Assembly: GCF_002749615.1 (NCBI RefSeq)
Contig: NZ_CP024201.1
Coordinates: 1,736,001-1,800,000 of the forward strand
Source of the DNA: Caulobacter mirabilis
GTDB lineage: Bacteria > Pseudomonadota > Alphaproteobacteria > Caulobacterales > Caulobacteraceae
Reading direction: 5' to 3'
Length of the DNA stretch: 64,000 bases
The notes beneath the pieces are model-generated. The model was not told the origin of the DNA and did no database searches. It saw only the letters and a list, made by a program, of their open reading frames with translations. The position numbers and the translations under genes were made by a program. This document shows positions 1 through 8,670 of the stretch, one piece after another (position 1 is the first letter of the stretch; every line of letters starts with the position of its first letter).

Positions 1-61
1 TCAGGAGAAGTCTGAAAGCCTTTTCGAGAAGGTCGTCCAGTGTATTGGCGCGAAGGTGCAT
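1..61 (-). CDS. N-terminus of a thymidylate-synthase-like protein (partial)
   Basis: On the minus strand an ATG at 61 opens a frame that runs off the left edge. The visible start reads MHLRANTLDDLLEKAFRLLL, which resembles the opening of thymidylate synthase family proteins (a His-Leu/Ile-Arg-Ala-x-Thr-Leu-Asp-Asp-Leu pattern). That match is from family knowledge and only 20 residues are available. A GGAG lies about 9 nt before the ATG. The frame stays open upstream to position 163, so GTG starts at 127 or 154 are possible, but the ATG has the best ribosome binding site. The catalytic Cys lies outside the window, so the function is unproven. Confidence 0.4.
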   Translation of the reverse strand, partial: MHLRANTLDDLLEKAFRLLL

Positions 62-790
62 ATCTATCGACTCCAGCGTGTTGAGCTTGGCCGTGACCAG
101 GCTCAACGGCAAGTCTGCGCAATGCACCTGCTGCGCGCTATGAGCTGCTTGCACTGTTTGCCACTAGTTACCGAGGCGCGCTTCGATAACCAAACGGCCG
201 GAGGCGGACCCACAGATGGAGGGGGCCTCAGGAGCGCGCTACACTACCTGCGGCCTTTGGTTTCCCGTTTTGGAAGCGAACGGTCCGAGGATCAGAAAAG
301 AGTCAGCTTCCGACGCTCGCTCGGCGCGAGACTCCCGAGACGTATACTCACGAGACATGCCGAGACATCCGGGGACAATCTGCCCCTTCGTCAGGCGCGG
401 CTTCCAGCCGTTCAGCGAGCCATGGCCCTACAGGAGCGGCCCGCCGCAACCCACACTCCATCCGCCTACATCTCCCCAAGCTTGCGCTTTCACTAAACTT
501 TCCCCCGCCAATCCCCGCCCGCCGCCACCGCGCTATACTGCCTCCCGTGACCACCTCGCCGCCCCTAGCGAGCCGCCCACCCGCACCCCGCACCGCCACA
601 ACGGAGACACTGAGCCCCCTCCGCCCTTCCAACCCACCACCGCCAGCCCCATCTCCACCGCAGATGGTTACATTCGCAACGATCGCGCATTCCCATGCCC
701 TTCGCGCGACATTCGCGCGCGGCGGGCGCATAATTTTGCCTTCCGGGCCGCCTTGCTGTAAGGACGACGGCCCATTTTCGAGTTGAGACC
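62..790. other. 729-base region without a convincing gene
   Basis: No open frame here has the codon pattern of the neighbouring genes. The longest plus frame (2-496) has a mixed, low-information translation. Positions 1-330 look less GC-rich than the rest of the window, and about 480-650 is strongly pyrimidine-rich on the plus strand. A TATACT at 534-539 resembles a -10 element but has no clear -35 partner. The region must hold the divergent promoters of the leftward gene ending at 61 and of the DAHP synthase at 791. No tRNA or structured RNA was recognised. Confidence 0.5.
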
Positions 791-2164
791 ATGACCGAGC
801 GCTGGACCCCGACGTCCTGGAGAAGCAAGCCCGCCAAGCACGTGCCGACCGACTATCCGGATCAGGTCGTCGTCGAGCGCGTGGAAAACGACCTTCGCCG
901 GATGCCGCCGCTGGTGTTTGCGGGCGAGGCCCGCCGACTGAAGAGCCTGCTGGGCGACGTCGCCCAGGGCAACGCCTTCCTGCTGCAGGGCGGCGACTGC
1001 GCCGAGAGCTTCAAGGAATTCCACGCCGACAACATCCGCGACACCTTCCGCCTGATCCTGCAGATGGCGGTGGTGCTGACCTTCTCCGGCGGCAAGCCGG
1101 TGGTGAAGGTCGGCCGCATCGCGGGCCAGTTCGCCAAGCCGCGCAGCGAGCCGATCGAGACCATCGACGGCGTCACCCTGCCGTCGTACCGGGGCGACAA
1201 CATCAACGGCATGGCCTTCGAGGCCTCCGAGCGCACGCCGGACCCGGAACGCCTCCTGAAGGCCTACGGCCAGGCCTCGGCGACCCTGAACCTGCTGCGC
1301 GCCTTCGCCCAGGGCGGCTACGCCGACCTGCACAACATCCACCGCTGGACGCTGGGCTTCGTCGACGGCAGCCCGCAGGGCGCGCGCTACCGCGAGCTGT
1401 CGGACAAGATCAGCGAAAGCCTGGCCTTCATGGCCGCCATCGGGGTCACGCCCGAGAGCCATCCGGGCATGAAGCAGGTGGAGTTCTTCACCAGCCACGA
1501 GGCCCTGCTGCTGGGCTTCGAGGAGTCGATGACCCGCGTCGATAGCACCAGCGGCGACTGGTACGACACCAGCGCCCACATGCTGTGGATCGGCGAGCGC
1601 ACCCGTCAGCTGGACGGCGCCCATGTCGAGTTCATGCGCGGCGTGAAGAACCCGATCGGCTGCAAGGTCGGCCCGACCATGGAGCCCGACGATCTGCTGC
1701 GCCTGATCGACGTGCTGAACCCGGCCAACGAGCCGGGGCGGCTGACCCTGATCGGCCGCTTCGGCGCCGACAAGGTGGCCGAGCGCCTGCCGCGCCTGAT
1801 GCAGGCGACCAAGCGGGCCGGCCGTTCGGTGATCTGGTCGACCGACCCGATGCACGGCAACACCCTGAAGGCCTCCACCGGCTACAAGACGCGGCCGTTC
1901 GACCGCATCCTGGCCGAGGTGAAGGGCTTCGTGGACGTGGCCGAGGCCGAGGGCGTCCATCCGGGCGGCGTGCACCTGGAGATGACCGGGCAGAACGTCA
2001 CCGAATGCCTCGGCGGCGCGCGCGCGCTGACCGAGGGCGACCTGGCCGACCGCTACCACACCCACTGCGACCCGCGCCTCAACGGCGAGCAGGCGCTGGA
2101 GCTGGCCTTCCTGGTCGCCGAGCGCCTGAAGGCGGGCCGCGACGGGCTCCGCGCAGCGAGCTAG
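791..2164 (+). CDS. Class II 3-deoxy-7-phosphoheptulonate (DAHP) synthase
   Basis: Catalyses the first step of the shikimate pathway, condensing phosphoenolpyruvate and erythrose 4-phosphate to DAHP in the cytoplasm. The 457-residue protein has the hallmarks of the class II (plant/AroA_II) family: [15 protein letters not shown] near residue 37, [11 protein letters not shown] near 65, [16 protein letters not shown] near 105 and SYRGDNING near 135. GGDC carries a conserved metal-site Cys and KVGRIAGQ is part of the substrate site. Length fits the family. The ATG at 791 follows a GAG-containing leader. Its stop shares a CTAG with the stop of the convergent HxlR gene. The class II type is unrelated in sequence to E. 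coli AroF/G/H. Confidence 0.95.
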   Translation: MTERWTPTSWRSKPAKHVPTDYPDQVVVERVENDLRRMPPLVFAGEARRLKSLLGDVAQGNAFLLQGGDCAESFKEFHADNIRDTFRLILQMAVVLTFSGGKPVVKVGRIAGQFAKPRSEPIETIDGVTLPSYRGDNINGMAFEASERTPDPERLLKAYGQASATLNLLRAFAQGGYADLHNIHRWTLGFVDGSPQGARYRELSDKISESLAFMAAIGVTPESHPGMKQVEFFTSHEALLLGFEESMTRVDSTSGDWYDTSAHMLWIGERTRQLDGAHVEFMRGVKNPIGCKVGPTMEPDDLLRLIDVLNPANEPGRLTLIGRFGADKVAERLPRLMQATKRAGRSVIWSTDPMHGNTLKASTGYKTRPFDRILAEVKGFVDVAEAEGVHPGGVHLEMTGQNVTECLGGARALTEGDLADRYHTHCDPRLNGEQALELAFLVAERLKAGRDGLRAAS

Positions 2165-2505
2165 CCGCTCAGAAGCTCCACCGCCGACCGCGTGGCGGCA
2201 TGCCCTGTCCCCCAGACGGACAGGGCATGCGTCGCCGTGTTCAGCACCTGTCCGGAGGCGGTCAGCGAGTACTCGACATGCAGCACCGCGCCCTCGAAGA
2301 CGCGGCGACGCACGACGCCGTCCGCCTCGAGCTCGCGAAGCTGCTGGAACAGGACCTTCTCGCTGATGCCCGGGATCTGGCGTCGCAGGGCGCCGAACCG
2401 CGTCGGGGCGGCATGCAGGACCCAGATGATCGTCGGCTTCCATTTTCCGGCGATGACGGCCAGGGCCGCGTTCAGTCCGCAGGTCTCGATCTCGATCGGC
2501 TTCAA
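2161..2505 (-). CDS. HxlR-family winged-helix transcriptional regulator
   Basis: A 114-residue DNA-binding protein. [20 protein letters not shown] at the N-terminus matches the Cys-containing opening of HxlR domains. [31 protein letters not shown] is the helix-turn-helix and wing start. The frame extends upstream to a GTG at 2580, but that extension contains the palindrome at 2519-2538 expected to be the operator, while TTG at 2505 has a GGAG 8 nt upstream, so TTG is preferred. It is divergent from the oxidoreductase at 2602 and probably regulates it and itself. Many HxlR proteins sense reactive species through the conserved Cys; the ligand here is unknown. Confidence 0.88.
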   Translation of the reverse strand: MKPIEIETCGLNAALAVIAGKWKPTIIWVLHAAPTRFGALRRQIPGISEKVLFQQLRELEADGVVRRRVFEGAVLHVEYSLTASGQVLNTATHALSVWGTGHAATRSAVELLSG

Positions 2506-2518
2506 CGCGGGGCTCCGG

Positions 2519-2538
2519 TACGTACCAAAAGGTAAGTA
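2519..2538. promoter_or_regulatory. HxlR-type operator palindrome
   Basis: TACGTACC-AAAA-GGTAAGTA is an inverted repeat with one mismatched position between its 8-nt arms. It lies between the divergent HxlR regulator (start 2505) and the oxidoreductase (start 2602). GTAxGTA-type half-sites are typical of HxlR-family operators. The position fits autoregulation plus control of the divergent gene. Confidence 0.7.
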
Positions 2539-2601
2539 ATTGAATGGGCTCGTGATCCTCCACACCTGGGACCTCGCCACGAGGTTTCAAGGAGTGAAGA
2601 C

Positions 2602-3462
2602 ATGAGTGACGTGACGGTGATCGGCCTGGGCGAGATGGGCTCGGCCCTGGCGCGGGCCTTTCTGCGGTCGGGCCTGCGGACCACGGTGTGGAACCGGTCG
2701 GCCGCGAAGGCCGCCGATCTGGTCGCGGCCGGGGCCGGCCTGGCCCCCGACGCCGCATCGGCCGCCGCCGCCAGTCCGGTGACGGTCGTCTGCGTCTCGG
2801 ACTACGCCGCAGCCGCCGCCATCCTCGACGACGCCGTCCTCGCGGCGCTCGCGGGGCGGACGCTGGTCCAGCTCAGCACCGGCACGCCGCGCGAAGCGCG
2901 GACGCTGGCGGCCGGGATGGAGGCGAGGGGCGTCCGCTACCTGGACGGGGCGATCCTGGCCTGGCCGCGGCAGATCGGCGGGGAGGAGGCCGTGATCGTC
3001 GCCTCCGGGCCGCAGGCGGTGTTCGAGGACGCCGAGCCGCTGTTGCGGCGGCTGGCGGGCGGCGTGATCCATCAAGGCGTCGATCCGGGCGCGGCGGCGG
3101 CGCTGTTCGCGGCGGTCCTGGCCTATCTCGCGGGACACTGGATCGGCTTCGCTCACGGCGCGCTGGTCGCCCGTTCGGAGGGGCTGGATCTGGCGGGCTT
3201 CGGCGAGACGCTGGCCGGCCTCGCGCCGAGCCTGGGCGCGGACTCCCGGCACATGGCCGCCGTGATCGCCGGCGGCCGGTTCGCCGAGCCGGAGAGCGCC
3301 CTGGCCACGGCCGGGGCGGATATCGCCCGGCTTGTGCAGCAAGCGCAGGACGCCGGCATCGGCGACGCCTGGCCGCGGTTCGCCGCGGACCTGTTCCGGC
3401 GGGCCGCCGCCGCGGGATACGGGGCGGAAGAGCATGTCGCCATCGTCAAGGTGATGGGCTGA
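2602..3462 (+). CDS. NAD(P)-binding oxidoreductase, imine reductase / beta-hydroxyacid dehydrogenase type
   Basis: A 286-residue two-domain reductase. The N-terminal Rossmann fold opens with VIGLGEMGSALARAFL and VWNRS, and the Arg suggests NADP preference. LVQLSTGTP near residue 90 is the family substrate-binding loop. The C-terminal helical domain lacks the catalytic Lys of classical beta-hydroxyacid dehydrogenases at the usual place (AAALFAAVLAYLAGHW), which points to the imine-reductase-like branch. ATG at 2602 is preceded by AGGAG. The gene is divergent from an HxlR regulator, so it is probably inducible. The natural substrate is unknown. Confidence 0.85.
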   Translation: MSDVTVIGLGEMGSALARAFLRSGLRTTVWNRSAAKAADLVAAGAGLAPDAASAAAASPVTVVCVSDYAAAAAILDDAVLAALAGRTLVQLSTGTPREARTLAAGMEARGVRYLDGAILAWPRQIGGEEAVIVASGPQAVFEDAEPLLRRLAGGVIHQGVDPGAAAALFAAVLAYLAGHWIGFAHGALVARSEGLDLAGFGETLAGLAPSLGADSRHMAAVIAGGRFAEPESALATAGADIARLVQQAQDAGIGDAWPRFAADLFRRAAAAGYGAEEHVAIVKVMG

Positions 3463-3468
3463 CAGGCC

Positions 3469-4719
3469 TCAGGCGGCCGCGGCCCTTCTGATGAAGGGCT
3501 GCGGCTTCCACTGCGCCAGCGAGCGCCAGGCCCATTCGAAGGGGCCGTAGTGGAAGCGCTCCAGCCAGGGCTTGCTCCACAGCAGCATCAGCGCCCAGAC
3601 CGCCGCCACCACGATGTAGAGCTCCCACCGGCTCAGTTCGCCGTAGAGGCCCAGGCCGTAGCCGCAGAACACGAACGAGGTGAGGATCGAGGTCCCCAGG
3701 TAGTTGCTGAAGGCCATGCGCCCGGCGGCGGCGAGGCGGTCGACCAGGCCGGCGGCGCGGCCCGCGCGCACCATCATCAGCAGGACCGAAGCATAGGCCA
3801 GAGCCACGAACGGCCGGGGCAGGGCGCTGAGGGACTCGCACAGATGGCGCAGACCCGGGTCGAAACCGGATGACCAGGCCTTCCAGGCCAGGGCGGCGGT
3901 GATCGGCAGGGCGATCAGCAGGCCGAACGCAGCGACGCCGCCATAGGCCCGGTTCGGCCAGCCCAGGGTGAAGAAGCCCAGCCGGAACAGGCCCGCGCCG
4001 ATCAAGGCCTGGCCGAGCGCTTCGGGCAGGGCGCTGGTCGGCATGATGAAGAGCTGCATGATCATCGCGACCCGGGCGCGGCTCTGCAGCGCCTCCAGGA
4101 AGCCGCCCTGCATCAGCCGCACCTCCTCTTCGCCGAGGGAGCGGGGCGGCTGGATCAGGATCTGCGCCTCCTGCCACTGAGCGAGCTGCACGGGGGTCGC
4201 GGTTCCGGCCTGGATCGCGGTCCACAGTGTCTCGATCCGGCTGGCCTCGTTGAGGCTGTAGGCGAGCAACGCCAGCAGGATCGCGGCGCCCAGGCCGATC
4301 ATCCACAGGGGCTTCAGCCTGCGCAGCGGGAAGATCAGCATCCCGGCGATGGCGTAGGTGACCAGGATGTCGCCGAAGAACAGCAGGTAGGCGTGCAGCA
4401 TCCCGAACACGAGCAGCCAGCCCATCCGCCGGTAGTGGGTCTCGGCGGGGCCGGGGCGTCGTCCTTCGGCCCGGTCCGCGATCAGCAGCATGCTGGCCCC
4501 GAACAGCATGGTGAACAGCGCTCTCAGCTTGCCGTCGGCCAGCACATAGTTCACCGCCCAGACCCAGACGTCCGCCGGCCCGTCCAGTCCCCAGTAGCTC
4601 GGATCCAGGTAGGCGAAGGTCGGCAGGCCCATGCCGACGATGTTCATCAGCAGGATGCCCAGCACGGCGAAGCCGCGCACGGCGTCGATCGATTGGTGCC
4701 GCTGCGTGGTGGTGCTCAT
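3469..4719 (-). CDS. DUF418 family multi-pass membrane protein
   Basis: A 416-residue inner-membrane protein of the YeiB/DUF418 type. It opens with IDAVRGFAVLGILLMNIVGMGLP, the typical first membrane segment (xDxxRGxAxxGI), and has about ten hydrophobic segments. Near the C-terminus, GRMAFSNYLGTSILTSFVFCGYGLGLYG followed by FHYGPFEWAWRSLAQWK is the diagnostic DUF418 block. The family is a distant relative of membrane acyltransferases and its biochemical role is undefined. Its stop lies 6 nt from that of the convergent oxidoreductase. It appears monocistronic. Confidence 0.85.
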   Translation of the reverse strand: MSTTTQRHQSIDAVRGFAVLGILLMNIVGMGLPTFAYLDPSYWGLDGPADVWVWAVNYVLADGKLRALFTMLFGASMLLIADRAEGRRPGPAETHYRRMGWLLVFGMLHAYLLFFGDILVTYAIAGMLIFPLRRLKPLWMIGLGAAILLALLAYSLNEASRIETLWTAIQAGTATPVQLAQWQEAQILIQPPRSLGEEEVRLMQGGFLEALQSRARVAMIMQLFIMPTSALPEALGQALIGAGLFRLGFFTLGWPNRAYGGVAAFGLLIALPITAALAWKAWSSGFDPGLRHLCESLSALPRPFVALAYASVLLMMVRAGRAAGLVDRLAAAGRMAFSNYLGTSILTSFVFCGYGLGLYGELSRWELYIVVAAVWALMLLWSKPWLERFHYGPFEWAWRSLAQWKPQPFIRRAAAA

Positions 4720-4784
4720 CGACGCCCCCGTAAACCGCCGCGCAGCCTGGACGCGGGGGGCGCCGAGTTCAAATTAAGCCTTGG

Positions 4785-5792
4785 TCACCCTTCGAAGGCC
4801 TCCGCGACGGCGCGTTCGACCGGCTCGAACCTGAAGGTCGGCTCGTCGGCGTCGTGGCTGGCGTGGTGCAGACCCCAATGGGAGCGGCCGATCCAGACGC
4901 CCAGGCTGCGAAGATCCGCCACCAGGGCCGGGCGATCGGCGACCGACATGATCTCGTTGTCGCGCAGCCGGGCCTCGCTCAGCCGCCAGCCGAACAGCTG
5001 GTCGCGGACGATCTCGATCACCGCCGACGGCGCCCCCCGCCACTCATAGAAGGCCGAGGCTCCGGACGCGGCGCGATGAAGACGCTGTCGAAGGCAGTTG
5101 TTGTAGCGGCCGCCCGCTTCGCGCATGGCGGCCTTGGTCGTCAGCGGCCGCAGGCGCTCCGTGCCGGGGAAGGGGGGCGGGGGAAGTTCGGGCAGGATGT
5201 CCTCACGCAGGCGGTCCATCAGGCTTTCGACGGTGCGGGCGCCCGCCCATCGCCGGGCGATGCGCTCGCCGACCCCTTCGCCGTCCCGCGCCGAGATCGC
5301 CGTGAACGCCTCGGTGGCCAGGGCCGCCTGGTCCGGCAGCAGCGGCAGGCGATGCAGCCCGGCCCGCACCAGCGGCGGCGGCGTGCCGTGCAGCGCGCGG
5401 GCGGCGTCGGCCTCGATGGCCTCCGCATGGGCGAGGATCTTGGCTGTCTCCGGCCGCGCCAGCAGGGCCAGCAGCAGGTCGTAGTCGGTCCGGCTCCAGG
5501 CGCGCTCGCCCAGGCGGCCGAGCGCGCGTAGCAGGCCGCGCGGCGGACTCTGCAGGATCAGGCGAAGCGCGCGCTTGAGCGGAATGGTCAGCACGGCGCG
5601 CAGGTCGACGCCCGGTCGCCCGCGGGTCAGGCCGAGAGCGATCAGGTGACGCTGGGCGGCGCCCGCGGTCAGGAACGGCCCGTGCGGCGCGGGCCAAAGC
5701 GCGGCGACGCGATCGGCGAACTCGCCGGCCAGGTGGATCAAAAGGGGGGACGGCTCACGGCGTTCGGCCGGCGGCGTCGACAGGGTAGGCAT
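4785..5792 (-). CDS. PcfJ-like hypothetical protein
   Basis: A 335-residue soluble protein without a signal peptide. The C-terminal third has RYNNCLRQ near residue 225, then FYEWRGAPSAVIEIVRDQLFGWRLSEARLRDN. This Asn-Cys motif followed by an iterated beta region ending in an Asn resembles PcfJ-like proteins (family knowledge, moderate similarity). The frame extends upstream to 5924, but ATG at 5792 with a GGAA 5-8 nt before it and an ordinary opening (MPTLSTPPAERR) is preferred. No functional partner is adjacent. The role is unknown; PcfJ-like proteins occur on plasmids, phages and chromosomes. Confidence 0.6.
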   Translation of the reverse strand: MPTLSTPPAERREPSPLLIHLAGEFADRVAALWPAPHGPFLTAGAAQRHLIALGLTRGRPGVDLRAVLTIPLKRALRLILQSPPRGLLRALGRLGERAWSRTDYDLLLALLARPETAKILAHAEAIEADAARALHGTPPPLVRAGLHRLPLLPDQAALATEAFTAISARDGEGVGERIARRWAGARTVESLMDRLREDILPELPPPPFPGTERLRPLTTKAAMREAGGRYNNCLRQRLHRAASGASAFYEWRGAPSAVIEIVRDQLFGWRLSEARLRDNEIMSVADRPALVADLRSLGVWIGRSHWGLHHASHDADEPTFRFEPVERAVAEAFEG

Positions 5793-6046
5793 TCTGGGTT
5801 CCGGGTGTCGCGCGACCCGGAGGCGCGCGGTTTCAGACGAAGAGGTTGGGAAGGCGCGCGTCCCGCCATCCGGTCGCGCGCAGACGATCACCCTTCGGGC
5901 GACGTCCAGATGTGCGCGCGTCAATCGTCATTCGAATCCCTCTTGGCTCGGACCTGAGCCCGCTGCGTATCCCATGGATATCGTCAGTCGGCAACCGATG
6001 TGATGGCGGAGTCGGAGTTTCCGTGGCGGCGAGGCCATGGCGAGCC

Positions 6047-6955
6047 TCAGACCCCGAGGATCCAGCCTTCTTCCGTCTCGACCACGCCGCGTTCGGCGTC
6101 CGTGGTCTCGCCCTTGGGGCCGAACTCGAGGCCGAGCTTTCCGGCCTCGTCCAGGCGCAGGAAATGCTCGCACAGCGCGCGGACCTGAGCCCGGTCGGCG
6201 ATCTCGCCCGGCTCGGGACGCACGTCGCCGAGCGCCGGGTAGACCTCGGCGAACACCGCCTCGACGCCGGCCAGGTCGGCCTCGGTCAAGGTTTTCCAGC
6301 CGGTCTGGAACGGCCAGGCGCGGGCCTTGTCGCCCATCTCGTCGGCGAGGGCCTTCACCCGCGGGATGCCGACGATGGCCTGGCTGCCGACGGTGCCGTT
6401 GCCGAACACCTGCCAGACGCTCTTCGCGCCCGACTTGCCTTTGCCCTGGGTGAGCTTCTCCGTCCGGCGGAACTCCGGCGGAAGGCCGGCGCGGTCGACC
6501 GTCGGCTTGGTCGTGGCGAGCCAGCGCTGGGCGTCGTTGGCCGGCGCCCCCCAGAACGGCCAGGCCTCGTCGGTCATCAGCCGGTTCATCTTGGCGGCGA
6601 CGGCGAAGCGGTTGTTCACATTGGTCGGCTTGTCGACCACGTCCTTGGCCAGGAAGGCCCACATGCCGGACCAGTCGGCCGGCTTGACCTTCAGCAAGGC
6701 GGCCGTGCCCTCCGGATAGCCGAGCGGGAAGTCGAAGCCGATCAGGACCCGTTCTCCGCGGCGGCGCAGGTCGGCCAGGACCTCGCGCAGGGTCGCCATC
6801 GCGGCGTCGCGGGTCGGCGGGTTGTGGGCCTCGAAGGTCGGGCGGAAACGGATGTCGCGCTTGATGACGCCGATCCAGATCGAATCCTTGCCGGTGCGCG
6901 CGGCGGCGGCGGCGCTCCAGTCGACCATCACATAAGCGCTGAACAGGCGCGACAC
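6047..6955 (-). CDS. Conserved hypothetical protein with DUF429-like features
   Basis: A 302-residue cytoplasmic protein. AYVMVDWSAAAAARTGKDSIWIGV at the start and VLIGFDFPLGYP near residue 72 place an Asp in two beta-strands, as in RNase-H-like DUF429 proteins. FGNGTVGSQAIVGIPRV and WPFQTGWK are further conserved-looking blocks, and VFAEVYPAL near residue 240 supplies another acidic position. Members are sometimes loosely labelled as cobalamin or molybdopterin biosynthesis proteins; nothing nearby supports that. The start is GTG at 6955, preceded by GGAGAG at a good distance. The function is unknown. Confidence 0.65.
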   Translation of the reverse strand: MSRLFSAYVMVDWSAAAAARTGKDSIWIGVIKRDIRFRPTFEAHNPPTRDAAMATLREVLADLRRRGERVLIGFDFPLGYPEGTAALLKVKPADWSGMWAFLAKDVVDKPTNVNNRFAVAAKMNRLMTDEAWPFWGAPANDAQRWLATTKPTVDRAGLPPEFRRTEKLTQGKGKSGAKSVWQVFGNGTVGSQAIVGIPRVKALADEMGDKARAWPFQTGWKTLTEADLAGVEAVFAEVYPALGDVRPEPGEIADRAQVRALCEHFLRLDEAGKLGLEFGPKGETTDAERGVVETEEGWILGV

Positions 6956-7076
6956 GGCTTACTCTCCGAACAGGGATCGGCCGGGCTTTTAGCCCTCCCG
7001 GGGCGCGGGCGGAAGCGGGCGCCGTTCACAAGCCCATGCTTCGTGCTATGGCGGCGATCCGTTCACGGAGGTTTTG

Positions 7077-7430
7077 ATGAGGGCTCTGGGCCTGTTCGCC
7101 GTCGTCTGCGCCCTGGCCCTGACGGGCTGCGGGCCGGAAGCTTCGCGTCCCGACGCGGCCAAGGCCCGCGCCCGGATCATCCCGCCGGGGCCGACGGGAC
7201 CGATCTACGCAAGCATCGGCGTCGTCAGCGAGGCGACCTCGTCGCGCGTGGTCCTGGACCATGAGGGATCGGCGGACGCCGGGCTGCCGGCCGGACGCAC
7301 GACGTTCAGGACCTGGGCGGATGTGATCGCCGTCTCGCCGGGCGAGCCGGGATCGCGCGTGGCATTCAAGTTCCAGAAACTGGGCGACGGCTGGGCGCTG
7401 GTTGAGATGACGCCGCGCTCCCAAAACTAG
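7077..7430 (+). CDS. Small lipoprotein with CusF-like copper-binding fold
   Basis: A 117-residue exported lipoprotein. MRALGLFAVVCALALTGCG is a lipoprotein signal with lipobox L-T-G-C, so the mature protein starts at a lipidated Cys. The rest, IGVVSEATSSRVVLDHEGSADAGLP then TWADV and VAFKFQKLGDGWALVEM, follows the pattern of the CusF/copper-binding OB fold. The typical metal-binding Met residues are not obvious, so metal binding is uncertain. ATG at 7077 follows GGAGG; a TTG one codon upstream is ignored. No copper efflux genes are adjacent. Confidence 0.6.
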   Translation: MRALGLFAVVCALALTGCGPEASRPDAAKARARIIPPGPTGPIYASIGVVSEATSSRVVLDHEGSADAGLPAGRTTFRTWADVIAVSPGEPGSRVAFKFQKLGDGWALVEMTPRSQN

Positions 7431-7431
7431 C

Positions 7432-7528
7432 GGTCATCCCGGCCGCAGCGCGTCGCGCGGATAGCCGGGACCCAGCCCGCGCCGTCGCCCTGGGTCCCGG
7501 ACCGGCCTGGCGGCCGTCCGGGATGACC
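7432..7528. repeat. Intergenic inverted repeat, CCGG-rich family copy 1
   Basis: GGTCATCCCGG at 7432-7442 is the reverse complement of CCGGGATGACC at 7518-7528, with GCCGGGACCCAG and CTGGGTCCCGG arms inside. Related copies occur at 27297-27393, 55895-55999 and 58287-58351. It lies between the convergent lipoprotein and reductase genes and could act as a transcription end or RNA-processing element. Confidence 0.8.
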
Positions 7529-7539
7529 GGGGAAAGGGG

Positions 7540-8574
7540 TCAGCTCAGCTTGACCAGCATCTTGCCGGTGTTCTCGCCCTTGAAGAGCTTGAGGAAGGCG
7601 CCGGGGGCGTTCTCGATGCCCTCGTCGACGGTCTCCTTCCATTGCAGCTTGCCCGACGAGATCCAGCCCGACATGTCCTGCAGGAACTCCGGCAGCAGGT
7701 GGAAGCTGTTGGAGACGATGAAGCCTTCTAGCCGGATGCTCTTGCCGACGGCGGCGATCAGGTTCTTCACGCCGTACATTTCGCCGGTCGAGTTGTACTG
7801 GCTGATCATGCCGCACAGGGCGAAGCGGGCGAACGGCCGGGCGGCGGCCAGGGCGGCGTCCATATGGGCGCCGCCGACGTTTTCGAAGTAGACGTCGATG
7901 CCGGTGGGCGCGGCCCGGGCGAGGGCGGCGGTCAGGTCGGCTTCGGCCTTGTAGTCGATGACCTCGTCGCAGCCGATCGACTTCAGGAAGGCGACCTTGT
8001 CGGCGCCGCCGGCCGAGCCGATGACCTTGTGGCCCTTCAGCTTGGCGATCTGGACGACGACCGAGCCCACCGCGCCCGCCGCGCCGGACACGAAGACGAT
8101 GTCGCCTTCCTTCAGCGCGGCGATCTTCAGCAGGCCCACCCAGGCGGTCATGCCGGGCATGCCGGCCACGCCCAGGAAGGTCTGCGGCGGCAGGCCATAG
8201 GTGTTCAGCTTGGTGATGGTCGCGGCCTGGCCGGCGGTCGCCTGGGCCAGCGGCGCGGCGCTGGTGTTGAAGGCCTCGCGCCAGCCCAGCATGCTCTGGA
8301 CGATGTCGCCGACCTGGAAGTTCGGATCGTTGGAGGCGACCACCTCGCCGACCGCGCCGCCCTGCAGGGCCTCGCCGATCTGGAAGGGCGGGACGTAGCT
8401 CTTCACGTCGTTCATGCGGCCGCGCATGTAGGGGTCGACCGACATGTACAGGTTGCGCACCTGCACCTCGCCGGGGCCCGGCGCGGGCAGGTCTACGGTC
8501 GCCAGTTCGAAGTTGTCGGCGACCGGGGTCCCGACGGGGCGGCTCTTCAGGCGGATCTCACGCGAGACGGTCAT
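7540..8574 (-). CDS. NADP-dependent medium-chain reductase (CurA / prostaglandin-reductase type)
   Basis: A 344-residue zinc-independent MDR enzyme that reduces enals/enones with NADPH. It starts SREIRLKSRPVGTPVADNFE, contains YMSVDPYMRGRM near residue 50, the nucleotide-binding VSGAAGAVGSVVVQIAKLKG near 155 and YFENVGG near 240, all typical of the leukotriene B4 12-hydroxydehydrogenase/CurA group. The open frame continues far upstream, but ATG at 8574 with AGGAAA 5 nt before it is the clear start. A 12-nt palindrome at 8609-8620 sits in the promoter region, so a TetR-type repressor encoded elsewhere is plausible. Confidence 0.9.
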   Translation of the reverse strand: MTVSREIRLKSRPVGTPVADNFELATVDLPAPGPGEVQVRNLYMSVDPYMRGRMNDVKSYVPPFQIGEALQGGAVGEVVASNDPNFQVGDIVQSMLGWREAFNTSAAPLAQATAGQAATITKLNTYGLPPQTFLGVAGMPGMTAWVGLLKIAALKEGDIVFVSGAAGAVGSVVVQIAKLKGHKVIGSAGGADKVAFLKSIGCDEVIDYKAEADLTAALARAAPTGIDVYFENVGGAHMDAALAAARPFARFALCGMISQYNSTGEMYGVKNLIAAVGKSIRLEGFIVSNSFHLLPEFLQDMSGWISSGKLQWKETVDEGIENAPGAFLKLFKGENTGKMLVKLS

Positions 8575-8608
8575 CGACGTTTCCTCTGCGGGTTTACGGC
8601 GTATATTC

Positions 8609-8620
8609 AAACGATCGTTT
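8609..8620. promoter_or_regulatory. Perfect 12-nt palindrome, possible TetR-type operator
   Basis: AAACGATCGTTT is self-complementary and sits 35 nt upstream of the MDR start and 50 nt upstream of the divergent Gfo/Idh/MocA gene. It overlaps a TATATT-like sequence. Such palindromes are typical TetR operators controlling reductase genes, but no regulator gene is adjacent. Confidence 0.45.
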
Positions 8621-8670
8621 AGCGCGTTTCCTGACTTCGCGGAAGGCGCCGAAACGGCTACATCGGAACC

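Noticed and set aside
2..496. Open plus-strand frame from the left edge
   Set aside because: The translation has no family features and its first part is antisense to a better minus-strand start (ATG at 61).
668..2758. 696-codon minus-strand open frame opposite the DAHP synthase gene
   Set aside because: Arg/Gly/Pro-rich antisense translation in GC-rich DNA with no motifs; the plus strand holds a clear DAHP synthase.
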